Assembly: GCA_023014485.1 (NCBI GenBank)
Contig: JAJOZX010000872.1
Span: 296,001 to 360,000 of the forward strand
Origin: Bathynomus jamesi
Taxonomy: Eukaryota; Arthropoda; Malacostraca; Isopoda; Cirolanidae
Length of the DNA: 64,000 nt
Direction: 5' to 3'
This document shows positions 11,079-22,260 of the stretch, piece by piece (position 1 is the first letter of the stretch; the number at the start of each line of letters is the position of its first letter). The position numbers and the translations under genes were made by a program. Under the pieces are notes generated by a model, which was given only the letters and a program-made list of their open reading frames with translations, was not told the DNA's origin and did not search any database.

Positions 11079-12398
11079 AAGAGCCACTCAATATATTTTG
11101 CCCCACCTTTTGTTTTTCTTTCCAAGTTTCCCTGTAAGTTCCAGAAATTTTGTACACAAATAGTTACATATCTTTTTTACAAGTTTTTATTTTTCCACAT
11201 AATCTCCATCCTTTTCTACGGCTTTCCTCCACCTCGTAACAAAGGCCTTTATTTCTTGTTGGTAAAAGTCCGCTGGGTTCCGCTGGAGCCACCTTTTAGC
11301 CTCAACAACAACCTCATCGTCACTCTGAAACTTTCTTCCACGAATAGCATCCTTCATTGGCCCAAACAAATGGAAGTCTGAAGGTGCCAGATCCGGGCTG
11401 TATGGAGGGTGAGGTAACACAGTCAAGAGCATTTTTGCGATGGCCTCTCTTGTTTGCAAACTGTTGTCTGGTCTTGCGTTATCGTGCAAAAAAAGAACGT
11501 CTTCCAGTTTTCTCTCCGGTCGAACTCACTTTATACGTCTCGTGAGTCTCTGTAGGGTAGCTGATTGATTGTCCATTTTTCATAACCTTTTCATAACCTT
11601 TCCTGCAGAGAGAGCCATTTTGAACTTTTTCTTGCGTAGGGAGTCTGCGTGATGCCACTTTATGGATTGGCGTTTTGTTTCAGGTTCAAAGTGGTGTACC
11701 CAAGTCTCATCCCCAGTCACAATTCGTGAAAGGAAGTCATCCCCTTCTGTCTCGTATCGAACTAACGACTCGGAAGCAATTTCTTTGGGCTTTGTGATCT
11801 TCAGTCAGTTGGCGAGGAACAAACCGTGAACACACTTTTGAGTATCCCAGTTGCTGAATTATCGTATTCACACTTCCTTCACTAATTCCTAGCTTCAGTG
11901 ATAGCTCCTTGTATGTGACGCGCCGATTTGATCGAAAGATGCTGTTAGCACGTTGCGCAGTGCGAGATGTCACAGCCGATGCCGAGCGACCGCTGCGTGG
12001 CTCATCATCGAGGTTGGCTCTCCCTCTCTCCGATGATCTCGCACGTTTAGACCAGCGTCCAACTGTGCTTCGATCGACAACAGCATCTCCGTAAACTTTT
12101 TATAGACGTTTGTGAATATTTCCAACTGTTTCCTTTTCTGCGGTTAAGAACTCGATAACAGCTCTCTGTTTACGACGCACATCACTGTCAGACGCCATTT
12201 TCGAAACTGCGTTAACCATTGGTTTTATACAAAGGCGTTTAAAAGCGGTTTTATATAAGGAGGGGAGGTTCAAACTGGAAAAATCCGGTTATGTGAAGCG
12301 CAGAAAGTTCAAACTTAAGGCCCAAAAGACATTTCAGCCCTATGGCCTATTATTTAGCTAAGAAAAAAGGGTGGGGCAAAATATATTGAGTGCCCCTA
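11079..12398 (-). mobile_element. Mariner (DD34D) transposon copy
   Basis: The ends are inverted: GCCACTCAATATATTTTGCC at 11083 and its complement ending near 12398. The same TIRs bound a plus-strand copy at 44446-45797. It encodes a broken mariner transposase on the minus strand. Confidence 0.9.
11187..12198 (-). pseudogene. Mariner transposase (DD34D), frameshifted
   Basis: The start is ATG at 12198 (MASDSDVRRKQRAVIEFLTA), followed by an in-frame stop after HKRL. A second helix-turn-helix region includes YKELSLKLGISEGSVNTI (about 11880). The C-terminal part, from 11489, reads HDNARPDNSLQT then PPYSPDLAPSDFHLF, the second and third catalytic Asp with mariner spacing, and ends RWRKAVEKDGDYVEK. 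The middle is shifted between frames. The protein would cut and paste DNA at TA sites; this copy cannot make it whole. Confidence 0.9.
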
Positions 12399-12504
12399 GT
12401 ACATTGAAACACGTAACCCGATCGGAAATACGTTTGTTTAAAGAATCTGATCATAAATATTCCAAATGTTTCGCATTCAGTTCAAAGCGTTTTAATGAAA
12501 TTAA

Positions 12505-12788
12505 CCCATTAACGCCCAGCGTCCCTTTTTGGTACACATTTTAACACTACAATTTAGGTTAGAACTTAAAAGTGACATTTTTAAATATTAATTTTTAATT
12601 TAAATTTTTGTGTATCAGATAACTATTTCATGTTTATTTAAAGTCTTTCCGAAGTTGAATATTGATATATTCAACTTCAGAGAGACTTTAAATAAACATG
12701 AAATAGTTATCTGATACACAAAAATTTAAATAAAAAAATAAAAAATAAAAATTTTAGGAAATGAAAAAAAGTTTTGGGCGCTAATGGG
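12505..12788. mobile_element. piggyBac-type hairpin MITE
   Basis: TTAA target copies at 12501-12504 and 12789-12792 flank CCCATTAACGCCCAG.. and ..GGGCGCTAATGGG. Inside, about 75-bp arms (around 12595-12660 and 12665-12730) form a near-perfect hairpin of AT-rich DNA. Confidence 0.7.
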
Positions 12789-13032
12789 TTAATGAAATTA
12801 ATTACCTATTTAACTTAATTAATTGCCCAGTTTCCACTGGGTAGAGACTTTTCGGATACTCGTATATGTTTTGTCCGACCTACCCACAGATAAGGGCATA
12901 ATCCTAAAATCACATGTAGCGATTAAATGAAACCGTACAGTTACTTATGACTTATCTTTTTTGAGGGACGGGACCCCGAGTATGTAACTTGGCAATATTG
13001 TGAACCTCACCGCACCTCCACACATACACATA

Positions 13033-13235
13033 TGATGGGATGAATTTCACAATTAGACACGTGAAATGAATGAATGAATGATGCAAACTCACAAGGAAAA
13101 AGAAAAATAATTCCAAGGCCTTTCGTGTATTCAGAAGTACACCTCGTCAGGGAATTACCCGACGAGGTGTACTTCTGAATACACGAAAGTCCTTGGAATC
13201 ATTTTTCTTTTTCCTTGTGGGTTTGCATCACACAT
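13033..13235. mobile_element. Penelope-terminal palindrome, family A
   Basis: This is an inverted dimer of the roughly 90-bp Penelope 3' end seen at 42.69-42.81 kb. Its left part has GATGAATTTCAC..CACGTGAAATGAATG and AACTCACAAGGAAAAAG; the right part is the complement. The minus-strand arm keeps an intact hammerhead core, while the plus arm has CCGACGA in place of CTGACGA. Confidence 0.75.
13110..13155 (-). ncRNA. Hammerhead ribozyme motif (type I, short stem III)
   Basis: Read on the minus strand: ATTCC (stem I), CTGACGA (core), GGTGTA..TACAC (stem II), GAAA (core), GGCC (stem III), TT (predicted cleavage after it), GGAAT (stem I). All invariant core positions are present. Stem III is the palindrome AGGCCT, so efficient cleavage would probably need a dimer, as described for hammerheads of Penelope-like elements. 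Confidence 0.75.
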
Positions 13236-13855
13236 ATGATATATAAATATATAATCAATAAAGCAAAAAAATCACTTTACATTGTATTTTTATTATTTCT
13301 TTAATGTGAATAATAAAGAATGACTTATAGTTTCCAACTATAAATGCAATATCCCTCTCTGTTTAATACAAAAATAGACATTTAAACTATGACTTCTCCC
13401 TCTTTTTGTCAATGCGCACCCATGCATTTTTCACAGCAGAAGAAACATACGTACTTCAGATTTTTTCTGCGAACCCCCTGGAAAGCTCACGTGGCACCCT
13501 AGGGTTTCTCGGATCCCCAGTTGCGGAACATCGATTTATGGAACACACACTACTAATATAAATATACGGATGCAATTCAAATAATTTTGTCTCCGTACAA
13601 TAATTTATAGTTTAGAAAATAATTATTTTTCCTTAACAGTGTTGTGAGCTTCATAATACATTTAAAATATTATTGACAGCAACAATATACCGAACCAATA
13701 TTGTGTTCATTATCTGGTACGGAAATCAATTTCCCTGTCTTGTTTGTAAGACAATCACCTTATTAGCTAAGGTGTCAAACGAAGATAATACAATTCGCAA
13801 ACATGGCCGTTATCCTCTCCATCATTATATATATATATATATATATACTATATAT

Positions 13856-13915
<60 letters not shown>

Positions 13916-14514
13916 TAGCGGCAATACTAAGTCACTTTTTTTACCAATAACGTCAGATTTTCTAAATAAGTTGGATTTTCTTGTACGACCTACATTTTTG
14001 TGGTTAGGTTACACTAGGTTAAGTTAACCTGAGGTAGCATAAACGACGACTTGCTTGACAATTTTTTTTATTAAAATCTTGGTGCGGTCGAAATTCGAAG
14101 AAAAAAAAAAGAATTTGTATATGGTAAAACAGCGCTTTCTCTAAACTTTCTCAGAGAACCCCCCACCCCGCTCCCTATACCTCAACACAAGCGAACGTGA
14201 TAAAAAATTTGAAAATATAATATATGTATAATCTGTTCAACCAACTGGATGAAAAATGGTCACGGACGAAAATTTACACAAATGTTCAACCAACTTGGAC
14301 ATGCATGACTAATATCTATATATACTAAAATGTGTAAAATACATTTATTATTTAAATGTTACTTAATTAAGGTAATGTAGAAGTAGTAATTTCGTTAAAT
14401 TTCTTGCTGAACAGATGTTATTTTTCTATTAAGTCGAGTTGTAATTGCCAGTTTCTAGGTAGTTTTCTAGAAAAATTGTATCAATAATTTAAGCGTTTAA
14501 CTGTTGATAAATTT

Positions 14515-14547
<33 letters not shown>

Positions 14548-14574
14548 CAAACACACACACAGAGAACTTTCATA
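13236..14574. other. AT-rich DNA with long (AT)n
   Basis: No gene is recognised. A long (AT)n with interruptions spans about 13823-13912. A hAT-like terminal phrase (CTCACGTGGCACCCTAGGG) lies near 13488. (CA)n occurs at 14512-14560. Confidence 0.55.
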
Positions 14575-14775
14575 CCAGTTTTACACAAATAAACGTTTAA
14601 AGCTTTCACACAGAAAGAGTAGCAGCAGCAAAGAATAGAACAGACAAGGTTTCCCCTTCTCCTCCTCCAACCAGTGTCGAGAGAAAAATTGTTGTGAAAA
14701 ATTTTTTATAAGATAGTTAGTAGTAAAAAAAGTATAATGAAAAGAATAGCTTCTATTTCTTGTAATGTCGTAAAA
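14575..14775 (+). repeat. Anonymous repeat family D (partial)
   Basis: Shares AAAGCTTTCACAC and AGAACAGACAAGG, followed by AAAGTATAATGAA, with copies at 26519-26830, 62764-63080 and (inverted) 30095-30408. No coding sense is conserved. Confidence 0.6.
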
Positions 14776-14824
14776 AAATTTTTTTTTCAAATTTAAAATT
14801 TAGGTTGTGAAAATTAAATTTCTA

Positions 14825-16425
14825 AACACCCGAATTTATTCAGTTCTGAAACTCCTAGTTTCGAGTGTATACAAATTCACATTTTTAAGTCTGTCTTCGT
14901 ATGATTTACTATTTAATGATGGAATAAGCTTTGTTGCGCTGTGCTAAACCCTTTCAACTATTTCTGTATCTTTACTCGTGTTTGGCGACCAAAATTGTAT
15001 AGCATATTTTAAGTGAGGCGTAACAGGTGACGTATCATGGAAAAATAATATTTTTAGATTTATATTGAAAATAATGAGAGAGAAAACCCAATATATAATT
15101 TATTAGTTTTAATGCTCGCAAGGGAACATTGTCTGGAGAACTTTTAATACCCATTAACGATGAATCCTAAATCCTTTTCCTCCGAACTTCGTTTAACGCA
15201 CTATTTCCCATAATGTAGTTAAATTTACTGTTGTAATGACCTATATGCATGACTATTGACTATACACTTATCTATGGTAAACTTCATTTGCCATTTATTA
15301 GATCACACTACTAAATTAATAAGATCGCGCTGCAAATTATCTCCAGTAAACTAATTGGTTTACCTGCAACTTTAGTATTGTTGGCAAATTTATTGGTATT
15401 CATTATTTTCTACCAGTTAGGTAATTATATTATCAATCCATTTGAGAAGTTGACTCCTTATTCCGTGAGCTTTGGGTTTTTCTAACATGTCGCTCATGCG
15501 GAACTTTGACAAATGGTTTTTGAAAATCTAAATGTATTATATCTACCACCCATTATGATCATAAATACTCATGACGTCATGGAAACTAACAAACTAGTTA
15601 ATTATTTTTTTTCACCACTATTCTTGACCTATGTTTAATGAAGGTTATTTATTACTTTCAAGAAGGTTGACTGGATCACCTGAAGATCAGGGCCCCCAGT
15701 CTTCTTTAGTTAGCTTTATAAGGCTAACTAACGAAAATATCACGACCTAACCTAACCAATCGTCAAGGGCGTACAATTGACCTAACGATTGGTTAGGTTA
15801 GGTCCTGATATTTTCGTTAGTTAGCCTTATAAGGCTAACTAAAGAAGGCTGGGGGTCCTGATCTTCAGGTGATCCGGTTGATTATACGGTCGCGAGTAAC
15901 TAATTCAAAAAGCTTTCCTATAATAGAAGTTACTGGAGAATAATAGGCCTACATTTTCCCGCTAGTTGCTTATCCCCCTTTTTAAAGACTGGAGATACAT
16001 TAGCTAATTTAAAATCCGAAGGAACAACCCCCGGAAATAAAGATTTATTACAAATTTAAACTCAAGAATCTACCATTTCATTTTGTAACCCTTTTAAATG
16101 CTTTGGGTAAAAAGGTCTTAACCTGGCGATTCATTGATTTTTAACTTATCTATATAGTGTGCAAGCTCTTCAGTGTAAACAATTATGTCAGTAAGCAATG
16201 GAACCCCATTATTTACTTAATTGAACACCTTACTCACCTGTGGAATTAATTTTCGACTGAATTTTTCCAGTAATCTTAGCTGCCTTCGCGTCAATTTTTT
16301 GAACCTTATCTTCAATAGTTTAATCCTATCGTTTAATTTACCCATGAAATTTGAAGTACTATTAACTTCACTTCCCCTTAAATACTTACCTATACTTTAA
16401 ACCTTTGTTAATTACATTAATTTTT
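14825..16425 (-). pseudogene. Decayed CR1-like reverse transcriptase
   Basis: On the minus strand, fragments in several frames give ordered RT blocks. SDFKLANVSPVFKKGDK (fingers, about 15970-16030) comes first, then a LDFQK..VPHE block near 15500. The thumb region follows near 14900-15050: HLKYAIQFWSPNTSKDTE, then SATKLIPSL, then NLYTLETR. An 8-bp-TSD hairpin MITE sits inside it at 15673-15875. Start codons are absent and stops are many, so it is an old copy. Its match to the CR1-like element at 22-23.6 kb is clear at motif level only. Confidence 0.7.
15673..15875. mobile_element. TTAGG-bearing hairpin MITE, copy 1
   Basis: A near-perfect 100-bp-arm palindrome runs from GGATCACCTGAAGATCAGG to its complement. 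It is flanked by GGTTGACT and GGTTGATT, an 8-bp target duplication with one change. The arms contain GGTTAGGTTAGG (two telomere-type TTAGG units). Confidence 0.8.
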
Positions 16426-16427
16426 TA

Positions 16428-16683
16428 GGATCACCTGAAGATCAGGGCCCCCAGCCTTCTTTAGTTAGCCTTATAAGGCTAACTAACGAAAATATCACGA
16501 CCTAACCTAACCAATCGTTAGGTAAACTGTATTTTATTTTATTTCTGTTTAAGGTGCTGCAACCCTTAGGTAAACTGTACGCCCTTGACGATTGGTTAGG
16601 TTAGGTCAGGTCGTGATATTTTCGTTAGTTAGTCTTATAAAGCTAACTAAAGAAGGCTGGGGGCCCTGATCTTCAGGTGATCC
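16428..16683. mobile_element. TTAGG-bearing hairpin MITE, copy 2
   Basis: Same outer arms as copy 1, but with a loop about 50 bp longer (TTAGGTAAACTGTA occurs twice around it). The flanks ATTTTTTA and ATTTTTAA are consistent with a decayed 8-bp duplication. Confidence 0.75.
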
Positions 16684-17110
16684 ATTTTTAACTATATAAT
16701 TAATACTAAATTATTTTTTAAAATTATATTGTCTTCAAATTAAAAATTAATTTCTTTTTCCAAATTCTTAAAAAATGTAACCCTTTTTAACCCCTAAACT
16801 TCTCATTAATATGACTTTAAACTACAGAATTTATAATAGTATTTCCATTTATAGCGTTTATCTATGTACAAATTGTACATATCGCGTGAATTTGAAGTGG
16901 CAAACTGCGCGTTAAGACTTTATGAACGGTATTATACTGTCAAATATGAAATATTATTATTCCACAAAATAAAACTGATGCAAAATATTAATAAAACGTG
17001 GATGAAACAAAGTTTGTAAATAACTACACGAAATTTGAATAAATAATCCCCAAATGCTTTTAAATAAAAGAAAAATCAAGCAAGAGCAAATATTAAATGC
17101 ACGTTAAAAT

Positions 17111-17164
<54 letters not shown>

Positions 17165-18129
17165 TTTTCAAACAAGAAATTCCAATAAAATAAAAAAGAA
17201 ACACGTTTAGAAATGATTTTTGTCTTTTTCTTATTCGACTATTGAGGCTGTCCTTCAAGTTGAACCTGCAACATTTGTACCTCGTTTGGAGAGAAGCCAG
17301 CAAGCGAAGAAAAGAGTAAATCCAGAGCCTCAAATTTCTTAACCGAAAATCGTGCACTTTTACCACGAATATATACCATTTTTAAACAAATTTTAGATGC
17401 ATTTTTTTTTTCAGGTATTCGCTGTATTTATAGGTCTATAAAGATCGCTGACGAGCATTTTCTGCCCTTTTTTTTAACTTTTAAAATATTCTATTCTCAG
17501 AGTTGTCGCCAACTTTGGTCTTTGTTACGCTATAGAACGTTTTCATAGGGCCAGGATTTGAGGTCATTGCAGCATCAATGGCAATATTATGTCGTATATT
17601 AAACAGCTTTTCTTCTTATTAATAAGTTGCTGGTTTAACTTCCGTAGGTGAAAGCGTTATAACTCGTTTATTATTTATATACATATAATTTGGATAATGA
17701 ATGTTATAGGTTAATAATAATAATATTTTATATATATATATATATATATATAGTAGCCTACGGATCACCGATTTGATGTGGGTAAGAAAGTAGGCTTACT
17801 ATAATTACTGAATGAAATTGAAATGAAATTGAAATGAAATATTAGGGCCAGGGGTCACCAATTTGGGCCTATTGTCCAAATAAACAATATTTAATAAGGA
17901 GAGAGAAATTACTTTGTTGTTTTGTGTTTAATTAGGAAAATAAATCAATTATTTGTTCACAGCCATTAACAGTTCAACAAAGGTACTGTATTTATAATGA
18001 TTAACAATTATACAACGGCATTTATACTATGCTAAAGATGACTGATTCTTAGCAATAAGGAATGGTTATACAGACTAATTAAGTAAATACGCTAATTCAA
18101 ATAGGCTAATGAGATATGCAGAGTGAACA
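16684..18129. other. AT-rich DNA with (CA)n and (AT)n
   Basis: (AC)n lies at 17114-17158 and (AT)n near 17729-17751. A hAT-like start CAGGGGTCACCAA lies near 17855 without a visible partner. No gene is supported. Confidence 0.55.
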
Positions 18130-18584
18130 CTAGGGTTATGACTTTTTAATTTTTTGTCATAAATATTGTTTCCTGTATCATCAATCGATGAACTTTTGCT
18201 TGAAAACAATAAAAAGGGGCCTAATTCTTCAGAATTAAAAAAAAATGTCACCCCGAAAGCAAATATAGTATATTAGTATATTCGAGACAGCTGCATTGCA
18301 CCATTCTAGATTGGTTACCTGATGATTATCATAAATTGTCCAATATCTTGCAACAATACCGAAAAGCACTAAATACTCTGGAAAATCACTGGAACAGAGA
18401 CCCATCTGCAATAGCTATACCAAGGGCAACCAATATTTATTATTTTATTAATTTTTTATTTTTTATTTTGGGGTGAAGTTTTTTCAAAATATATCGAAAA
18501 AACTGTTATTTTCATTGTCAGGGGGCAAAAGTTCATCGATTTATGATACAGGAACATGAGGTTATAAAAATGTCATAACCCTAG
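18130..18584. mobile_element. MITE with CTAGGGTTATGAC ends
   Basis: The terminal inverted repeats (about 60 bp, imperfect) run from CTAGGGTTATGAC to GTCATAACCCTAG. They include the internal phrase TTCATCGAT in both arms. The interior carries an exon-like ORF described separately. Confidence 0.65.
18243..18476 (+). pseudogene. Exon-like ORF captured inside a MITE
   Basis: An ATG-less frame is open from at least 18243 to TGA at 18474-18476. Its middle reads LDWLPDDYHKLSNILQQYRK then ENHWNRDPSAIAIPRATN. This has the composition of a folded, helical protein, unlike the AT-run peptides nearby. I do not recognise the family with confidence. The last 14 or so codons are low-complexity (INFLFFILG) and probably lie beyond the captured piece. 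It may be a host or transposon exon fragment. Confidence 0.4.
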
Positions 18585-19530
18585 ACTGAACACACAATAA
18601 ACAATGAAGCCTATTGATAACTGAAATAATGTAAATACAGTACGGCACATTAAATGGATTAAGTCGAAAAAAATGTAATGCATAAAAGGAGCACAAACAA
18701 TCGGATGCGAAATGAGTTATATGAAAGAACACAATAACAGGGTGATACAACACTACGGTATTGGTACAACACTTGAAATAGGCCTACTGCGGTCTTAATG
18801 AGAGAGTTAGTTTGCCGGTTGCTTGCGTACACTTTTGGGTACAGCCTATTCTCGACGCTGCGGTTACACTGTGTAGGTTACGCGGGAATTGCTTAACACG
18901 AAGGCAAAGGTAGGCTTACCGGGATGATGAATAACTCTGGAGATTGAAGACTTACGTGAAGGGTTGACTGTATTGCGTTTCGCCCTTGATGACCTTGGAT
19001 ACTATAGGCTTAGGTGAAAGTTTGACCGTATTGCGTTTCGCCGAAGATGAACTTGGAGACTGTAGGCTTAGGTGAAGAAGGATGTGCTGAGGGCCTGGGC
19101 TTCAAAGGACTGGCCATACCGGCGAGAGGATGAGTGTTGAAAGCCGGGAGAGACTTGTGTAAAGGGGCCAACGGAAAACGCCTACAGCATTGTTGTTGTT
19201 TCTTGCAGGATGGAATTGTAGAGTCGCCTCAAGTGCTGCTTCGTTTCTTGTATGGTTGAAGTGTGACTTGAAGGACTGAGGTCGAAGCGGCGTTACGTGG
19301 AGAGAGATTCACGAGGAGAAGTAAAGAGCGGAGTGAGAGCGAGTTTCAGTGAACTCTGACTTATAGGCTCGTAAGACGCTAACTTTTCGCGGTCATTTTT
19401 GGGAAAAAACACAAGCGTCCTTTTGTTTCTCTCTCTCCTTGACGAACCACGTGTGTTTTTCGATTCCTGATGATTCCAAGATGTCTGCGAACGGCGAGGA
19501 AAAAGAATCTCTCTCTCTCTCTCTCTCTCT
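18585..19530. other. Intergenic DNA with a 58-bp minisatellite
   Basis: No gene is recognised. GTATTGCGTTTCGCC occurs at 18970 and 19028, within units of 58 bp spanning about 18911-19080. The region ends in (CT)n at about 19509-19530, against which a CR1-like element begins. Confidence 0.55.
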
Positions 19531-19735
19531 TTATCAGAAGGATGATGTCCACCTCAATGCCAACGGTAAAGGTGTGCTAGGCGCGCTGCTTGACCGGCAC
19601 CTATACCGTATGGTGAGGTCAAGCCCGGGGATTGATGACGGCCCCCTACCGGGGAGAGATGATGTTGAGCCGCTGGCGGACGTACCTTCAACTGAAGGGT
19701 GCGTCCATGTGAGGGTTGGCACAGAAGTGGGTAAC
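19531..19735 (+). pseudogene. ORF1 C-terminus, SGNH-esterase-like tail
   Basis: The frame reads QKDDVHLNANGKGVLGALLD, then a linker ending STEGCVHVRVG. The D-x-V-H-L-N-x-x-G pattern resembles the catalytic D-x-x-H block of SGNH hydrolases, a domain known in ORF1 of many CR1 elements. Only this last block is present. The upstream Ser-Leu run is just (CT)n translated, so the apparent ATG at 19439 is not meaningful. Confidence 0.55.
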
Positions 19736-20193
19736 CCGTTTTTCCCCACCTGGGTTTTTTTTTTAAACCCACTTGAAAACCCCGCTATTTTACCCACCCA
19801 GGTGGGTTTTTTCAAAAGTTTCCATTTCTTTTATATTTATCTGTATTTTTTCATTAAAATAGGAATACCATTTGTTATATTATTTATAATTACTAACTAA
19901 TGCTCTATAAACTAAACAGGTTATTCAATCTATGTAGGACATTGAAAAGTTTAGTCAATAAGTTTACATTTGTATTGCAGCATTGAACAGTAGGTTATGA
20001 AACTCATTGAAAAACAAAATTACATATAACTTTATTTGTTCCTTCTACACTTAACACTTCATTCCATTCACCTTACTTTTTCTTCCTGCACCTGCTACAC
20101 GTGGCATTTTTCTTTGTAAATAATATGTTCAATTTTATATTGTAACTAGACCTATAGTCTATTCATTAATTATAATAAAGATTTTTTTAATTA

Positions 20194-20229
<36 letters not shown>

Positions 20230-20890
20230 TATAAAATTATTTTACATTCAATCTTACACACAAAAATATTAATAATTATAGCTGACAGCTATCAAATAAA
20301 ATTTACTGTAGTGTACACTGTACAGTATTTAAATAATAGTTACAATCAAGTGTGTCAAGTGCTGATGCCTGACAGTATTTGTTAACAAACTCTCTTTCTC
20401 ACTACTGGGAACCACCTGAATAATGTACATTGCATTATTTGATCCTTACTGACTAACCCTGAAGTATGAACAGAGCACAACATGTTCAAACAAGTTACAC
20501 AGATCACTCCCATGAATTGTCACTCTTTGGTAATTGGGTGGAAATCTGTTTGAACATGTCTGCTGTCAGGGGTTGTTGAGTTTGCTAAATGAGCTGTGTG
20601 TTTATCTAAAATACGGTACACGAGTCATGAAATATTTTATAAATTAAATACAGGTGTATTTTATTGTCAACTGTATTCCTTTTATAAATGTTTTTATCAT
20701 GTTATACCTCTAAACCATTTAGCAGGTATAAAAAGATAAATAACATTAATTATTATTGTATTGGAGACTTATAATAATAATATACTTTTTAAAAAAACCC
20801 GATTTCCCCCAATTTTGTCGGGGTTTTATTGAAAAAACCCGGGCGGGCTGGTTTTTTTCAATAAAGTGGCCAATTATACCAACCCTGGTC
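19736..20890. mobile_element. AT-rich insertion inside the CR1-like element
   Basis: A roughly 1.15-kb AT-rich segment separates VHVRVG from VHVQVGDPP. Both edges carry C/G-rich hairpin blocks joined by poly-T (such as CCCACCTGGG and CCCGGGCGGGC), suggesting degenerate terminal repeats. The phrase GTCCATGT appears on both sides. No ORF or known TIR is identified. Confidence 0.4.
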
Positions 20891-22260
20891 CATGTACAAG
20901 TGGGTGACCCTCCTTCCCCGTTGGAGGGGGGCTCAGGTTCCTGCGGAAGTTGCCCCACGTTGGTGAGGGGCTCTGCAACTCCCGACAGCCCTGGCTGTTC
21001 AGGAAACGGGTCGTGCTAGGGGGCGGTCAGAATAGGGAAGGCTTCCTCCGTGCAGTGCTTTTTAATGCTAGGTCGATTAGGAATAACTTTTGCAGGCTAC
21101 GGGCGCTCTTAGCATCAGAATACCAGGATATCGTTGCTATCACAGAGTCCTGGATTCGTACTGATCGTAGGGACTACATCGGGGAGTTCGAGATTCCCAC
21201 GTATAGAATGTTTCACAAAAACCGCACCCGTAGGGGGGGGGGAAGGGGTACTAATATGCGTGAGGGACACGTTGAGTCCGGTTGACTGCCAGGTTCGATT
21301 GGAACGGGAGCTGCTTGGCGTCGATCTGAACGTGGGAGGGACGAACTATAGTTTAATCTTGGTATACGGACCTCCGCATCCTCTCCTCGAGGAGGATACA
21401 GCCCTGTACACCGAATTCCGTAGCCTGCTAGGGGATAGGAAACTTCAACTGTCGCGGCATAAAATGGGAAGAGAGGACTGCTGATGCCGAAGGGAGGAGG
21501 GTAGTTGACTTTGACCCACTGAGTGAGGAAGTTCTCATCAGCAATGAGCCTACACGAGGCGAAAGCGTTCTAGACTTAGTATTCACGACCGAATACAACC
21601 TCGTCACTGGCCTCACCCTTGACGAATCGTTGGGCGGAAGTGATCACGGTCTTATTAGGTTCTGTGTCTGCGTCCCTCGGGTGAAGCGTAGTAACTCGAG
21701 AGGCAGTAAGCTTGATCTACGGCGGGCGGACTTTGTTAGCCTCCAGGATAGCGTACGTGAGATGGGGTTAGAGGTCGGCGGCGATGTTGAAGTAGTGTGG
21801 AGTGCATTCCGGGACCAGTTTATGGTGCTGCAGTCTGCTGCCATACCCTCAAAACCGGTCACTCCCGCTTCAACGCAGCCTAAGTGGTTCATTCGTGACA
21901 TCGCTTCGGCTATCCGAAATAGGAAAGTAGCGTGTAGGAGGGCGAAGGCCAATCGTTCCCATGAGAACACTGAGGGGTATGTCTGCCTGTGCAGGGAAGT
22001 GAAGGCGAAGGTTAGGCTAGCGAAACGTAACAAAGAACTACGGGTGGCAAGCCTCTGCAAGGGGAACCCTAAGGAGTTCTTCAGTTATGTTAATAGTAGA
22101 AAGCCCATTAGAAGCGGCGCTCTGCGGACCTCCGACGCGGACATCGCTAATGTGCTGAATGAGTACTTTGCTGGAGTGTTCACCAGGGAGGACACCCGCG
22201 TCATCCTCGAGCCAGGCGTGAGGCACGAAGGTGCTGGCCTGGATATTGAGTGTTCGGTGT
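20891..22260 (+). pseudogene. CR1-like endonuclease and linker
   Basis: Pieces in three frames form an apurinic-like endonuclease. VLFNARSIRNNF and VAITESWI hold the conserved Asn and Glu (about 21060-21150). LILVYGPPHP follows near 21360. Then comes GNFNC near 21440, where the usual GDFN Asp appears as Asn, then ESVLDLVFTTEYN and GGSDHGLIRF with the SDH triad near 21640. A basic linker leads to NPKEFFSYVNSRK before the RT. The enzyme nicks target DNA for TPRT. Shifts near 21240 and 21470 disable it. Confidence 0.8.

Noticed and set aside
15730..16620. TTAGG words as interstitial telomere repeats
   Set aside because: Only two units at a time, always inside the arms of the hairpin MITE; no longer array exists.
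19439..19900. 153-residue ORF as a complete gene
   Set aside because: Its start is upstream of and through (CT)n and its end lies in an AT-rich insert; only the middle is CR1 ORF1.
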